In this document: one piece after another, positions 16,269 to 24,693 of the stretch
Numbering within the stretch: the first letter of the stretch is position 1
How the letters are laid out: each line of letters begins with the position of its first letter
DNA from: Bacillota bacterium
GTDB taxonomy: Bacteria > Bacillota > Clostridia > Christensenellales > Aristaeellaceae
DNA: 61,580 nt
Reading direction: 5' to 3'
Assembly (NCBI GenBank): GCA_023416655.1
Contig: JAEZHK010000102.1
Location: 1 to 61,580, forward strand
Program-made: the position numbers and the translations under genes
The notes under the pieces: generated by a model
What the model saw: only the letters and a program-made list of their open reading frames with translations
The model's database searches: none
What the model was told of the DNA's origin: nothing

Positions 16269-17458
16269 AGCGGCTGTTCATCGTGGGGGCTTCGGTGCTG
16301 CAGCTCCCGGCAATTTTGAAGGCCAGGGAAATGGGGCTTTCCGTCGGCGTCGCGGATTACAACCCGAACGCGGTCGGCATCCCATACGCCGACGAGTATT
16401 ATTGCGCCAGCACCATCGACGAGGAAGGTGTTTATACGGCCGCCAGGTCATTCAAGGCCGACGGCATCCTGACGCTGGCGACCGATATGCCGATGCGTGC
16501 CGTCGCCTATGCCGCGGAAAGGCTGGGGCTGAACGGCATCCGCTACGAAACGGCGGTGAAGGCCACCGACAAGGGCGACATGATCCGGGCGTTCGACGCG
16601 GCGAAGGTGGCCCATCCGTGGTATTTTGTCATCGACTCGCCCGCTCAGCTGGGCATGGTGATGGAGCGCCTCACCTTTCCCTGCGTCAGCAAACCCACCG
16701 ACAACGCGGGAAGCCGGGGCGTCGTGCTCGTAAGCAGCCGGGATGAGCTCGAAACTTCCGTCGCCTACAGCGCCGCGCAGGGGCGGCGCGGCAGCGTCAT
16801 CATCGAAGAGTACATGCGCGGGCATGAGGTCAGCGTGGAGGTCGTCGTACTCGAAGGAGACGCCCGGGTGCTGCAGATCACCGACAAGTTCACCACCGGA
16901 GCACCGCACTTTGTGGAGATGGGCCACAGCCAGCCTTCGAGTCTTTGCCCGGCGGACGCCGAGGCGATCAGGGACCTTACGGTGCGCGCCGTGCGCGCGG
17001 TCGGCATTGATTGCGGCACCGCGCACGTGGAGATCATGCTGACCGCGGACGGCCCCAAGATGATCGAACTGGGTGCGCGCATGGGCGGCGACTGCATCGC
17101 GACCCACCTGGTGCCCCTTTCGACGGGCGTGGATATGGTCAAGTCGGCCATCCTAATCGCCCTCGGGGAGACGCCGGACGTTTCACCTAGCGTAAACCGC
17201 GGCAGCGCGATCCGCTATTTCAGTTCCAGGCCCGGACGCATTGAGCGCATCACCGGCGTGGAGGATGCCCGAAACCTGGACGGCGTGCGCGAGGTGGTGT
17301 TCACCCTGCGCCCGGGCGATGTCGCGCGGGAAATCGCCAGCAGCAACGACCGCGTCGGCTTTGTGGTGGCGGAGGCGGATACGCCCGAGCGGGCGGTTGA
17401 CATCTGCAACGAGGCGGTCTCCCGGGTAAATATCCATATGGCGGTTGAGATCGAATAA
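16265..17458 (+). CDS. ATP-grasp ligase 1
   Basis: A 397-residue ATP-grasp enzyme that activates a carboxylate as acyl-phosphate and joins it to an amine or thiol. An N-terminal Rossmann-like subdomain (MKRLFIVGASVLQLPAI) is followed by the ATP-binding lobes with CVSKPTDNAGSRGVV and VIIEEYMRGHEVSVEVV. The metal-binding block is KMIELGARMGGDCIATHLV. The C-terminal domain (about 300-397) resembles that of L-amino-acid ligases. It starts at a GTG overlapping the PglC-like stop (GTGA), so the two are coupled. Placed after an aminotransferase with no acetyltransferase nearby, it is a candidate for acylating the 4-amino sugar (inference). Confidence 0.8.
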   Translation: MKRLFIVGASVLQLPAILKAREMGLSVGVADYNPNAVGIPYADEYYCASTIDEEGVYTAARSFKADGILTLATDMPMRAVAYAAERLGLNGIRYETAVKATDKGDMIRAFDAAKVAHPWYFVIDSPAQLGMVMERLTFPCVSKPTDNAGSRGVVLVSSRDELETSVAYSAAQGRRGSVIIEEYMRGHEVSVEVVVLEGDARVLQITDKFTTGAPHFVEMGHSQPSSLCPADAEAIRDLTVRAVRAVGIDCGTAHVEIMLTADGPKMIELGARMGGDCIATHLVPLSTGVDMVKSAILIALGETPDVSPSVNRGSAIRYFSSRPGRIERITGVEDARNLDGVREVVFTLRPGDVAREIASSNDRVGFVVAEADTPERAVDICNEAVSRVNIHMAVEIE

Positions 17459-17499
17459 AGCCCGGGGCGTAAAACCCAAACGCGCGGACAGGGAGCAAA

Positions 17500-18780
17500 A
17501 TGGACGTCATGCAAAAAAAGCTGTTGGTATTGGGGGGCACCTCCGCCTCTTTGGATGTTGTGAGGGTAGCGAAAAGCATGGGGGTCTATACCCTGGTTGC
17601 GGACGACCTGCCCGGCGGCGTTTCAAAGACAATCGCCGACCGCGCGGTGCAGATCAGCACCGTCGATTTTCCGGCTTTAAAGAAATTGATCGAAGACGAG
17701 GGGATTGACGGCGCGTTCTGCGGACCCAGCGAGTTCAACCTGCGCAATTGCATGCGGCTGTGCGGGGAAGCCGGGTTGCCTTTTTATTGCACCCGGGCGC
17801 AGTGGGATGTGTGTTCCAACAAGGAATCCTTTAAGCAACTGTGCCGCCGTCACGGCGTGCCCTGTGTGCCGGACTACGAGATTGAGGGGGACATCGGCAC
17901 GGCGGATCTGTCGCGCGTAAGGTATCCCGTCATCGTAAAGCCGGTGGACGGATGCAGCTCCAAAGGGATCAGCGTTTGCCATGGGGACGGGGAATTGCGC
18001 AGTGCCTATGCGTGTGCGCTTCAGTATTCGGACGCAGGCCGCGCGCTGGTGGAGCGCTACATCCAAAATGACGGCATCGGCATCTCGGTGCGCTATATCG
18101 CCTGCGATGGTGAAATGTACCTGTCCATGGTTGGGGATCGCTACGTGGTGGATGCTCGTACTCGGAAATCCCTGATCAGCGCCGCCGCCTTCTTTCCCTC
18201 GAAGTACACCCGGAAGTATATCGAGGAAATCGATCCCCGGGCAAAGGCAATGTTCCGCGCGCTCGGCATCCGAAACGGCACCCTGTTCATGCAGGCTCTG
18301 ATTGAAAACGATCAGATCTATTTCCACGAGATGGGTCTGCGCCTGAGCGGCGGCTTGACCTATAAAATGACCGAGCCGCTGTGCGGCGTCAACGATGTGA
18401 AAATGATGATCCGCCATGCGCTGGGCGGGGTGATGTGTACGGACGAAGAAAAGGGCAGGATCTCGCCATGGCTCGGCGGCAGGTGCGCCGGCAGCCTGTG
18501 CGTCCCCCTCAAATGCGGCACGATTTCGAGGATTCAGGGCGTGGAGGAGATTTCGTCGCTCAGCGGCGTCACGGATTTTACGCAATACTACCATGAAGGC
18601 GACGCCATCGGGCAGGAGAAGATCGGCACGCTGATGCAGCATTTCGGACGCCTCAAGATGATTACAGAGAACAAGCGGCAGGTGATCGACATCATCGACC
18701 GGGTGAATCGGACGCTTATGATCCTGGACGAACATGGAGAGGACATGATCTACCGCCGTTTTGATCCGAGCGCTTTGTGA
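17500..18780 (+). CDS. ATP-grasp ligase 2
   Basis: A second ATP-grasp enzyme of 426 residues with the same layout: N-terminal KLLVLGGTSASLDVVRVAK, then VPCVPDYEIEG, the lysine-bearing PVIVKPVDGCSSKGISV, RALVERYIQNDGIGISVRYI and the metal-binding FHEMGLRLSGGLTYK. It is too diverged from ligase 1 for a recent duplication, so the pair probably uses different acids or amines. It is read 42 bases after ligase 1 and 28 before the MmgE/PrpD gene, linking sugar genes to the carboxylate genes. Confidence 0.8.
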   Translation: MDVMQKKLLVLGGTSASLDVVRVAKSMGVYTLVADDLPGGVSKTIADRAVQISTVDFPALKKLIEDEGIDGAFCGPSEFNLRNCMRLCGEAGLPFYCTRAQWDVCSNKESFKQLCRRHGVPCVPDYEIEGDIGTADLSRVRYPVIVKPVDGCSSKGISVCHGDGELRSAYACALQYSDAGRALVERYIQNDGIGISVRYIACDGEMYLSMVGDRYVVDARTRKSLISAAAFFPSKYTRKYIEEIDPRAKAMFRALGIRNGTLFMQALIENDQIYFHEMGLRLSGGLTYKMTEPLCGVNDVKMMIRHALGGVMCTDEEKGRISPWLGGRCAGSLCVPLKCGTISRIQGVEEISSLSGVTDFTQYYHEGDAIGQEKIGTLMQHFGRLKMITENKRQVIDIIDRVNRTLMILDEHGEDMIYRRFDPSAL

Positions 18781-18807
18781 ACGAAAGAGGAGGGGACCAA
18801 AGGCGAT

Positions 18808-20154
18808 ATGAGCTTATCCGAGGTGTTTATCGACCATCTGCGGGAGTTTTCCGCTTCCTGCCTTAGGCCGGATACGCTCCGGCAGGCGAAGAACTGCTTT
18901 ATGGACTACCTGGGCGCGGCCATCGCGGGAAGCTTCGAAGAACGCGCGCGGACGAGCGGTTATCTGGAGACTTACGGGCGGGATACCGGCGGCGCCTTCG
19001 TGCTTGGCGCCGGACGCCGGGCCGGGGGACTTGAGGCCGCGTTCCTCAATGGCTTCCACGCGCACGTCTGCGAGATGGACGACGGCCACCGCTTTGGCAT
19101 GATGCACCTGGGGGCGCCCGTGTTTTCGGCCCTGGTCTCCGCCGTGAGCGCGCGCCCGGTCCCAAACGATGGGTTCTATCGCGGCGCGGTGGCGGGGTAT
19201 GAAGCGGCTGCAAGGTTATCGCGGCTGATGCAACCCGCGCACAAGCTCCGTGGCTATCACGCCACCGGCACTTGCGGCACGGTCGGCGCGGCCATGGCGG
19301 TGGCCGTTGCCCTCGACTTTGACAGCCGTCGGATGATGAGCGCGTTGGCGTGCGCTTCCACCAGCGGGGCGGGGCTGCTCGAGGTCATCGAAGACGCTTC
19401 GGAGCTGAAGCCGTACAACGTGGGCCGCGCGGCCATGGATGGTTTGAACGCAGCCTTGTTTGGGGCCCAGGGATACTGTCCGCCCGATGACGTGCTGGGC
19501 GGCAAGCGAGGTTTTTTCAAGGTGCTGGCGGACGTGAGCATGGACGATGGAGCGTTTGCCCGTTCCCTTGAAACGGGCGGGCCCGAGATCCTGAACGTTT
19601 ACAGGAAGCCCTACGCTGCCTGCCGCCACAGCCACCCCGCCATTGAGGCGGCGCTCACGCTCCGGGCCGAGGCGGGCGATATCGCGGTCATCGACCGCGT
19701 GCAGGTGACCACCTACAAACTGGCTGTGGCCGGCCACGATCATACCGTCGTTCACGGACCCGGCTCGGCAAAAATGAGCACGCCGTATGGCGTGGCCTCC
19801 GCCCTGCGCTTTGGTTTTTCCGATTTGCGGTCTTTCAGCGAGGAATCCCTGAACGACGCCCAAATCGCCGCCCTGCTGCCCCGCGTCACCGTGGCGGAGG
19901 ATGCGTCCATGACGGCGCAGTGCCCCGATGTGCGCGCCGCCCGGGTGGTACTGCACCTAAAGGACGGGCGCACGCTGGAAAAGCGCGTGGATTTCCCCAA
20001 GGGCGAACCCGAAAACCCCATGTCGGATCTGGAACTTAAGGAAAAGATGCAATCCCTGTTCCTGTACGCAGGCAAGGAAAAAGCCCTCGGCGTATGGGAT
20101 GCCATCCATAGCGGGGACTCGGGGATTAAAGACATCCTGAAAATGTGCGGCTGA
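18808..20154 (+). CDS. MmgE/PrpD-family dehydratase or decarboxylase
   Basis: A 448-residue member of the PrpD family, which includes 2-methylcitrate dehydratase and cis-aconitate decarboxylase. Typical elements are the helical N-terminus with NCFMDYLGAAIAG, GFHAHVCEMDDGHR, GYHATGTCGTVGAAMAVA, YAACRHSHPAIEAAL, and the C-terminal lid domain. Substrate is expected to be a tri- or dicarboxylic acid; family members are too varied to choose. There is no prpB or prpC beside it, so ordinary propionate catabolism is unlikely. It opens the block of six carboxylate-type genes inside the glycan operon. Confidence 0.85.
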   Translation: MSLSEVFIDHLREFSASCLRPDTLRQAKNCFMDYLGAAIAGSFEERARTSGYLETYGRDTGGAFVLGAGRRAGGLEAAFLNGFHAHVCEMDDGHRFGMMHLGAPVFSALVSAVSARPVPNDGFYRGAVAGYEAAARLSRLMQPAHKLRGYHATGTCGTVGAAMAVAVALDFDSRRMMSALACASTSGAGLLEVIEDASELKPYNVGRAAMDGLNAALFGAQGYCPPDDVLGGKRGFFKVLADVSMDDGAFARSLETGGPEILNVYRKPYAACRHSHPAIEAALTLRAEAGDIAVIDRVQVTTYKLAVAGHDHTVVHGPGSAKMSTPYGVASALRFGFSDLRSFSEESLNDAQIAALLPRVTVAEDASMTAQCPDVRAARVVLHLKDGRTLEKRVDFPKGEPENPMSDLELKEKMQSLFLYAGKEKALGVWDAIHSGDSGIKDILKMCG

Positions 20155-20182
20155 CGGCGGTAAAAAGAGAGGGGCGGCAAGC

Positions 20183-21079
20183 ATGATGGACGAAACGAGG
20201 GATTTTCTGGCGCATCTGACCCTGCCCCGCGGCGACGCCTATGATCTGCCCGCGTCCCAAAAGCGCTTCGGCGATGGCGCGCAGTACCGGTTCGAGGTGC
20301 CCGGCATCCAGGGCCCCGGTTCCATGAAGGCGCTGCTCGAAGAACTCGACAGATACCAGATTTTTATCCACCGCGTCACGCAGACCAAGGGCATCATGAC
20401 GCTCACCGACGAAGAAATCAGCGCCATGGCGGAGTCCGCCAAGCAGTGGCAGGTGGACCTGGTGCTGGCGATCGGCCCCCGCGCCACCACCGATACCAGC
20501 GCGTCCGTCCATACGGAGGAAGGCCAGCGCATGGGCTACCGCCTGCGCGGGCAGGAACAGATCGTCCGCTCCATCGAGGATGTGAAGCGCGCCGCGGCGC
20601 TGGGCGTCCGCTCTTTCCTGGTTTATGATGAAGGCTGCCTATGGGTGCTGAACGAATTCCGCAACGGCGGGCAGATCCCACCCGACTGCAAATTCAAGGT
20701 CTCAGCCCACACCGGCTGGGGCAACCCCTGCTCGGGCCGGGTCATGGAGATGCTGGGCGCAAGTACCATCAACCCTGTGCGCGATATCCAGCTGCAAATG
20801 CTCGCCGCCATCCGCATGGCGGTCAACCTGCCCATTGACATTCACACGGAAAACCCGGAATCCTCCGGCGGCTTTATCCGCCACTATGAGGTACCCGATA
20901 TGATCCGCGTTGCGGCCCCCGTCTACCTGAAGACGGGCGGCTCCGTCGCCCGGACGCACAGCTGGGAAACCACCGCCGACGATGCCCGCAAGCGGGCCAA
21001 GCAGATTTTGCTGGTCAAGCGCATGATTGACGCGTACTACCCCGAAGCGCTCTGCTCGCCCCGCGGTTCCATCAACTAG
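20183..21079 (+). CDS. Unrecognised 298-residue protein of the carboxylate block
   Basis: I do not recognise the family with confidence. Alternating strand/helix segments (VDLVLAIGPRATTD, LGVRSFLVYDEGCLWVLNEF, CKFKVSAHTGWGNPCSG, VNLPIDIHTENPESSGG, MIRVAAPVYLKTGG) suggest a TIM-barrel enzyme, with conserved-looking acidic, histidine and glycine residues at strand ends. A U32-peptidase-like or aldolase-like barrel is possible but the signature motifs are not visible. It starts at ATG 20183 or the adjacent ATG 20186 after GAGGGGCGG. It lies between the MmgE/PrpD and Ldh2-type genes, so an acid-modifying step is the likeliest role (inference). Confidence 0.6.
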   Translation: MMDETRDFLAHLTLPRGDAYDLPASQKRFGDGAQYRFEVPGIQGPGSMKALLEELDRYQIFIHRVTQTKGIMTLTDEEISAMAESAKQWQVDLVLAIGPRATTDTSASVHTEEGQRMGYRLRGQEQIVRSIEDVKRAAALGVRSFLVYDEGCLWVLNEFRNGGQIPPDCKFKVSAHTGWGNPCSGRVMEMLGASTINPVRDIQLQMLAAIRMAVNLPIDIHTENPESSGGFIRHYEVPDMIRVAAPVYLKTGGSVARTHSWETTADDARKRAKQILLVKRMIDAYYPEALCSPRGSIN

Positions 21080-21097
21080 AGTTGGGAGAAAGACGCC

Positions 21098-22129
21098 ATG
21101 CCAGCTGTCACCGTACAGGCGCTTCGCGATACGTCCCGCCGCATCCTTGAGGCCGCGGGCGTGCCGGAGCGGGACGCGGCCATCATCGCCGACACGATCG
21201 GCTACGCCCACTTACGCGGACTGCATACCCATGGGATCGGGCGCTTGCCGCTGTATGTGAAGAAGATCAATACCGGCTGTATGCGGCCGGATACGCCGCT
21301 GCGCCTTATGCGGGATTCGGGGGCCTCGGCGCTCTTTGACGCGAGCGACGGCTTTGGCCAGGTGGCGGCCTTTCGCGCCGTGAAAAAGGGCATGGAGAAG
21401 GCCCGCGAATTTGGCATTGCGATGGTTGGCGTCCGCGGCAGCAACAACTTTGGCGCGGCCGGATATTTCGGCCGCATGGCGGCGGAAGAGGGCCTGGCAT
21501 GCATGGTCTTTGCCAATTCCGCTCCGGCCGTGGCGCCCGCGGGCGGCCACCTGCCCGTTTTCGGCACCAACCCGCTGTGCCTGGCATTGCCCGGCGGTAT
21601 CGTAAGCCATCCCCTCGTGCTGGACATGGCCACCACGGTGGCCGCGCGGGGGAAGATCCGCCTGGCGGCCAAAAAGGGGGAAAAGATCCCGCTGGGGTGG
21701 GCGCTGGACGCGGCCGGAAACCCCACGGACGATCCCAACGCGGCGCTGAAAGGGACGCTTGTGCCCATCGGAGGGTACAAGGGCGCCGGCCTTTCGATGA
21801 TGATCGACGCGCTGGCCGGCATGATGACCGGCGCACTCTTCGGGGGCGACGTGCTGCAACTCGGCGACAATTCCGGCCCTTCCGGCAGCGGCCACCTGTT
21901 CATCGTGCTGGACCCCACCCGGTTTTTGAGCCGGGAGGAATACGCCGAGCGTTTTGACCGGCTGGAGAAAAATACGCGCGCCTGCGGCGACGAAGGCCGT
22001 GTGCGCCTTCCCGGAGATTCCTACGATGAAGCGCTTGCGCGAAACGACCAGACCGTCAATTTGCCGGACGTACAGATCACTGAGATCAACGATTTGGGGC
22101 GTTCGATGGGGTTGGATATTCGTCTGTAG
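21098..22129 (+). CDS. Malate/L-lactate/ureidoglycolate dehydrogenase family (Ldh2)
   Basis: A 343-residue NAD(P)-dependent 2-hydroxyacid dehydrogenase of the YlbC/ComC/AllD family, which is unrelated to classical LDH or MDH. Visible features are AHLRGLHTHGIGRLPLY near residue 40 (catalytic histidine region), the MVGVRGSNNFGAAGYF motif and PVFGTNPLCLALPGG, with the C-terminal GYKGAGLSMMIDALAG. It would interconvert a 2-hydroxy and a 2-keto acid. It starts 18 bases after the preceding stop with GGGAGAAAG as ribosome site. Confidence 0.88.
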   Translation: MPAVTVQALRDTSRRILEAAGVPERDAAIIADTIGYAHLRGLHTHGIGRLPLYVKKINTGCMRPDTPLRLMRDSGASALFDASDGFGQVAAFRAVKKGMEKAREFGIAMVGVRGSNNFGAAGYFGRMAAEEGLACMVFANSAPAVAPAGGHLPVFGTNPLCLALPGGIVSHPLVLDMATTVAARGKIRLAAKKGEKIPLGWALDAAGNPTDDPNAALKGTLVPIGGYKGAGLSMMIDALAGMMTGALFGGDVLQLGDNSGPSGSGHLFIVLDPTRFLSREEYAERFDRLEKNTRACGDEGRVRLPGDSYDEALARNDQTVNLPDVQITEINDLGRSMGLDIRL

Positions 22130-22151
22130 AAATTCAGGGAGGCGAGAAGAA

Positions 22152-23339
22152 GTGCGGCATCATCAGTATAATCCCGACTTCCAGTTCGTGAAAGATCCCG
22201 TCTCTTTTGACAAGTACACCGATCGAAGCCTGCTACAGTACTGCCTTGGCGCCACCATGTACATGCCGGGCAACAAGAACTTTGCCCAGGCCATCCTGGG
22301 CAGGAAGTATCCGGGCCTTACTTCCATGGTGCTGTGCTTTGAGGATGCCTGCAGGGAAGAGGATGTGCCCGCCGCGGAAGCGCAGTCCATTCGTCTGATG
22401 GATACCCTGCTTGAGGAAGTTGGGAAGGGGCGGCTCAAGGCCCAGGACATTCCCCTGATCATTTTCCGGGTGCGCAGCGTGGAACAGTTTCATCATTTCA
22501 CGGATATGCTGCGGCCGGAGCACATCCGGTTTCTCTGCGCCTTCAATTTCCCCAAATTTAGCGCAAGCAATGGGACGGCGTATTTCTCCCACCTGAAAGA
22601 ACTGAACGACCGCTTCGGTGAGATCATCTACGGCATGCCGATTCTGGAGGATTACAGCATCGCGTTCAAGGAAACGCGCCTTCCGGAGCTGCTCGGCATC
22701 AAGCAAATTTTGGATCAATACAAGGCGTATGTGCTCAATATCCGCGTGGGCGGCACGGATTTTTCCTCCTGCTTCGGGGTGCGCCGCGGAATCAATTACA
22801 CCATTTACGACATCATGCCGGTGCGCGATTGCCTGATGGACATCCTCAACATGTTCATCCGCTACAACGATTACGTGGTATCCGGTCCGGTATGGGAGTA
22901 CTTCCGCGCAAGCAGGGCCATGCGCTTCCGGGATTTGCCCGACGCCGATTTCCATGAAACGTTGATCAAGCGCACCCCCATCGTCAACGACGCCGTGGAC
23001 GGGCTCCTGCGCGAGCTGATCCTGGACAAGGCCAACGGTTTTATCGGCAAGACCATCATCCACCCGACGCATCTGAATTACGTCAACGGCATGCTGGCGG
23101 TCACCCGGGAGGAATACGACGACGCCTGCCAGGTGCTGCGCACCGCGGGCGGCGTGATCAAAAGCGTCAACGGCAACAAGATGAACGAAATCGGCCCCCA
23201 CAGGCGCTGGGCGGAAAAGCTGTACATGCGCGCGCAGGCTTACGGCGTGATCGAGAACGAAGCGAGCTATCCAAAACTCTTTGAAAGACAGGAGAGAGGG
23301 ATGTATCTCTATGACGAAGTTCAGGACGCCTCTGTCTAG
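22152..23339 (+). CDS. HpcH/HpaI-family (CitE-like) C-C lyase
   Basis: A 395-residue protein of the CitE-like aldolase/citrate lyase superfamily, which cleaves or condenses 2-keto- or CoA-linked acids using Mg. The start is GTG 22152 after GGGAGGCGAG, giving MRHHQYNPDFQFV. Longer in-frame upstream sequence overlaps the previous gene and was rejected. The acidic metal motif appears in SMVLCFEDACRE. Other motifs are GMPILEDYSIAFK, a basic patch CFGVRRGINYT, and GKTIIHPTHLNYVN, which resembles the C-terminal GKxxIHP motif of CitE. It is longer than CitE (about 290) and resembles lyases found in other Firmicute biosynthetic clusters. Confidence 0.8.
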   Translation: MRHHQYNPDFQFVKDPVSFDKYTDRSLLQYCLGATMYMPGNKNFAQAILGRKYPGLTSMVLCFEDACREEDVPAAEAQSIRLMDTLLEEVGKGRLKAQDIPLIIFRVRSVEQFHHFTDMLRPEHIRFLCAFNFPKFSASNGTAYFSHLKELNDRFGEIIYGMPILEDYSIAFKETRLPELLGIKQILDQYKAYVLNIRVGGTDFSSCFGVRRGINYTIYDIMPVRDCLMDILNMFIRYNDYVVSGPVWEYFRASRAMRFRDLPDADFHETLIKRTPIVNDAVDGLLRELILDKANGFIGKTIIHPTHLNYVNGMLAVTREEYDDACQVLRTAGGVIKSVNGNKMNEIGPHRRWAEKLYMRAQAYGVIENEASYPKLFERQERGMYLYDEVQDASV

Positions 23340-23814
23340 AGATGAGATCGACGGATTCCAGATCGGCCAGCAGATTTCGATCTCGGGATATATCTTCGCC
23401 GGGCGCGACGCCGCGCTGCCCAAACTGGTCAAAATGGCGCAGAGCGGGGAACTGGCGGGGGCAAACATCGACCTTCAAGGCGGCGTGATCTTTCATACCG
23501 CCGTCAGTTGCGCGGGCGTCGGCCCCACGTCCAGCAACAAGCTTGAAATCGAGGGCAGCATGGCGCCGCTGTCAAAGTACGGGATACGGCTGCACCTGGG
23601 GAAAGGGGCGATCCGCAAAGAGACGATCGAGGCGCTGGCACTATGGCATTCGGCGTACGCGGTGATTCCGCCGGTGACCGCGCTTCTGAATGATCGAGTC
23701 TTTCACAAGGAGATCCTTCTCTTCCCGGAGGAGGGCATGGAGGCGCTGCACTTATTGAAAGTGGAGCATGTGCCCGCTATCATCGCCGCGGTGAACGGCC
23801 AAACGATCTATTGA
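23311..23814 (+). CDS. Class I fumarase-type hydratase, beta subunit
   Basis: A 167-residue homologue of the C-terminal (beta) half of iron-sulfur fumarase / L(+)-tartrate dehydratase, with GQQISISGYIFAGRDAALPK, the substrate-binding HTAVSCAGVGPTSSNK block and HLGKGAI. ATG 23311 overlaps the end of the lyase gene by 29 bases. It pairs with the alpha subunit that follows, an order (beta then alpha) opposite to the common arrangement. The complex would add or remove water across a dicarboxylate double bond. Confidence 0.85.
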   Translation: MTKFRTPLSRDEIDGFQIGQQISISGYIFAGRDAALPKLVKMAQSGELAGANIDLQGGVIFHTAVSCAGVGPTSSNKLEIEGSMAPLSKYGIRLHLGKGAIRKETIEALALWHSAYAVIPPVTALLNDRVFHKEILLFPEEGMEALHLLKVEHVPAIIAAVNGQTIY

Positions 23815-23829
23815 AGCGGGTGTTGAAGG

Positions 23830-24693
23830 ATGGACAGATATGAAAGGGTCAGAGAAGCGACGGCGGACGCGCTGATCCGGGCCGGCACTGTTTTTTCCGA
23901 GGATAAGATCGCGGCGTACAAAAGGGCCATCGCGGAGGAAACAAGCGAGAACGCTCGCTGGGTCCTTGAGACCATTTTGGAGAACGCCGCTTTGGCGGCA
24001 AAGAATCGCAGCCCGCTCTGCGACGACACGGGGATTCCCCATCTGGTTCTGGAGCTTGGCCCCACGGCGCGGCTGGATGGACTGTTGCTGGACGCCATCC
24101 ATGAGGGGGTCGCCCTTGGGCTTTCGCGGCTGCCCGGCCGCCCGATGGCCATCCGCGGCGGCGACATGGAGCGGCTTGACCAATCCGCGGGGCTGGAGCC
24201 CCTCCCCCAGGCGGTATTGCCCGCACCGATGATGGCTAAAGGCATCCAGGAGAATGCCATGCGCCTGCACATCCTGATGCAGGGCGGGGGACCGGAGATT
24301 CGTGGAAAGACGCTGCGCGTGTTTCACAAGCACAGCGCGCTCGCAGTTGAGGACGAGATCGTCGCCTGGGCCTTGGAAGCGGTGAAAAACCTCGGGTGCT
24401 CGCCCTGCACGCTGGCCATCGGGATCGGGCGTTCGCAGTTTGAAGCCGCCGCTTTGATGATGGAGGCTCAGGTCTATGGCCGATATGACCGGCAGACACC
24501 CTTTGAGGATGCCATTACAAGGCGGGTCAACGAAAGCAATGTCGGCGCGCTGGGTCTGGGCGGCAGAACGAGCGTGCTGGGGACTTTTGTGAGGATCGGC
24601 CCGCAGCGGGCCAGCGGCGTGAGGATCGTTTGCTTTCGCCCATGCTGCTGCTTTGAACCGCGGGTTGCCCACATGGACGTGCCGGAGGAATGA
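23830..24693 (+). CDS. Class I fumarase-type hydratase, alpha subunit
   Basis: A 287-residue homologue of the alpha half of class I fumarase / tartrate dehydratase. Family cysteines for the [4Fe-4S] cluster appear in SPLCDDTGIPH and NLGCSPCTLAIGIG. The tail CFRPCCCFEPR is cysteine-rich and unusual. TtdA and FumA homologues prefer tartrate, malate, mesaconate or related acids, and the substrate here is unknown. The last four bases overlap the next start (ATGA), linking this metabolic block to the glycosyltransferase and showing that it belongs to the glycan operon. Confidence 0.82.
   Translation: MDRYERVREATADALIRAGTVFSEDKIAAYKRAIAEETSENARWVLETILENAALAAKNRSPLCDDTGIPHLVLELGPTARLDGLLLDAIHEGVALGLSRLPGRPMAIRGGDMERLDQSAGLEPLPQAVLPAPMMAKGIQENAMRLHILMQGGGPEIRGKTLRVFHKHSALAVEDEIVAWALEAVKNLGCSPCTLAIGIGRSQFEAAALMMEAQVYGRYDRQTPFEDAITRRVNESNVGALGLGGRTSVLGTFVRIGPQRASGVRIVCFRPCCCFEPRVAHMDVPEE

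Noticed and set aside
18808..24693. Methylcitrate cycle for propionate use
   Set aside because: The MmgE/PrpD gene suggested it, but methylcitrate synthase and methylisocitrate lyase are absent and the genes are coupled to glycan genes.
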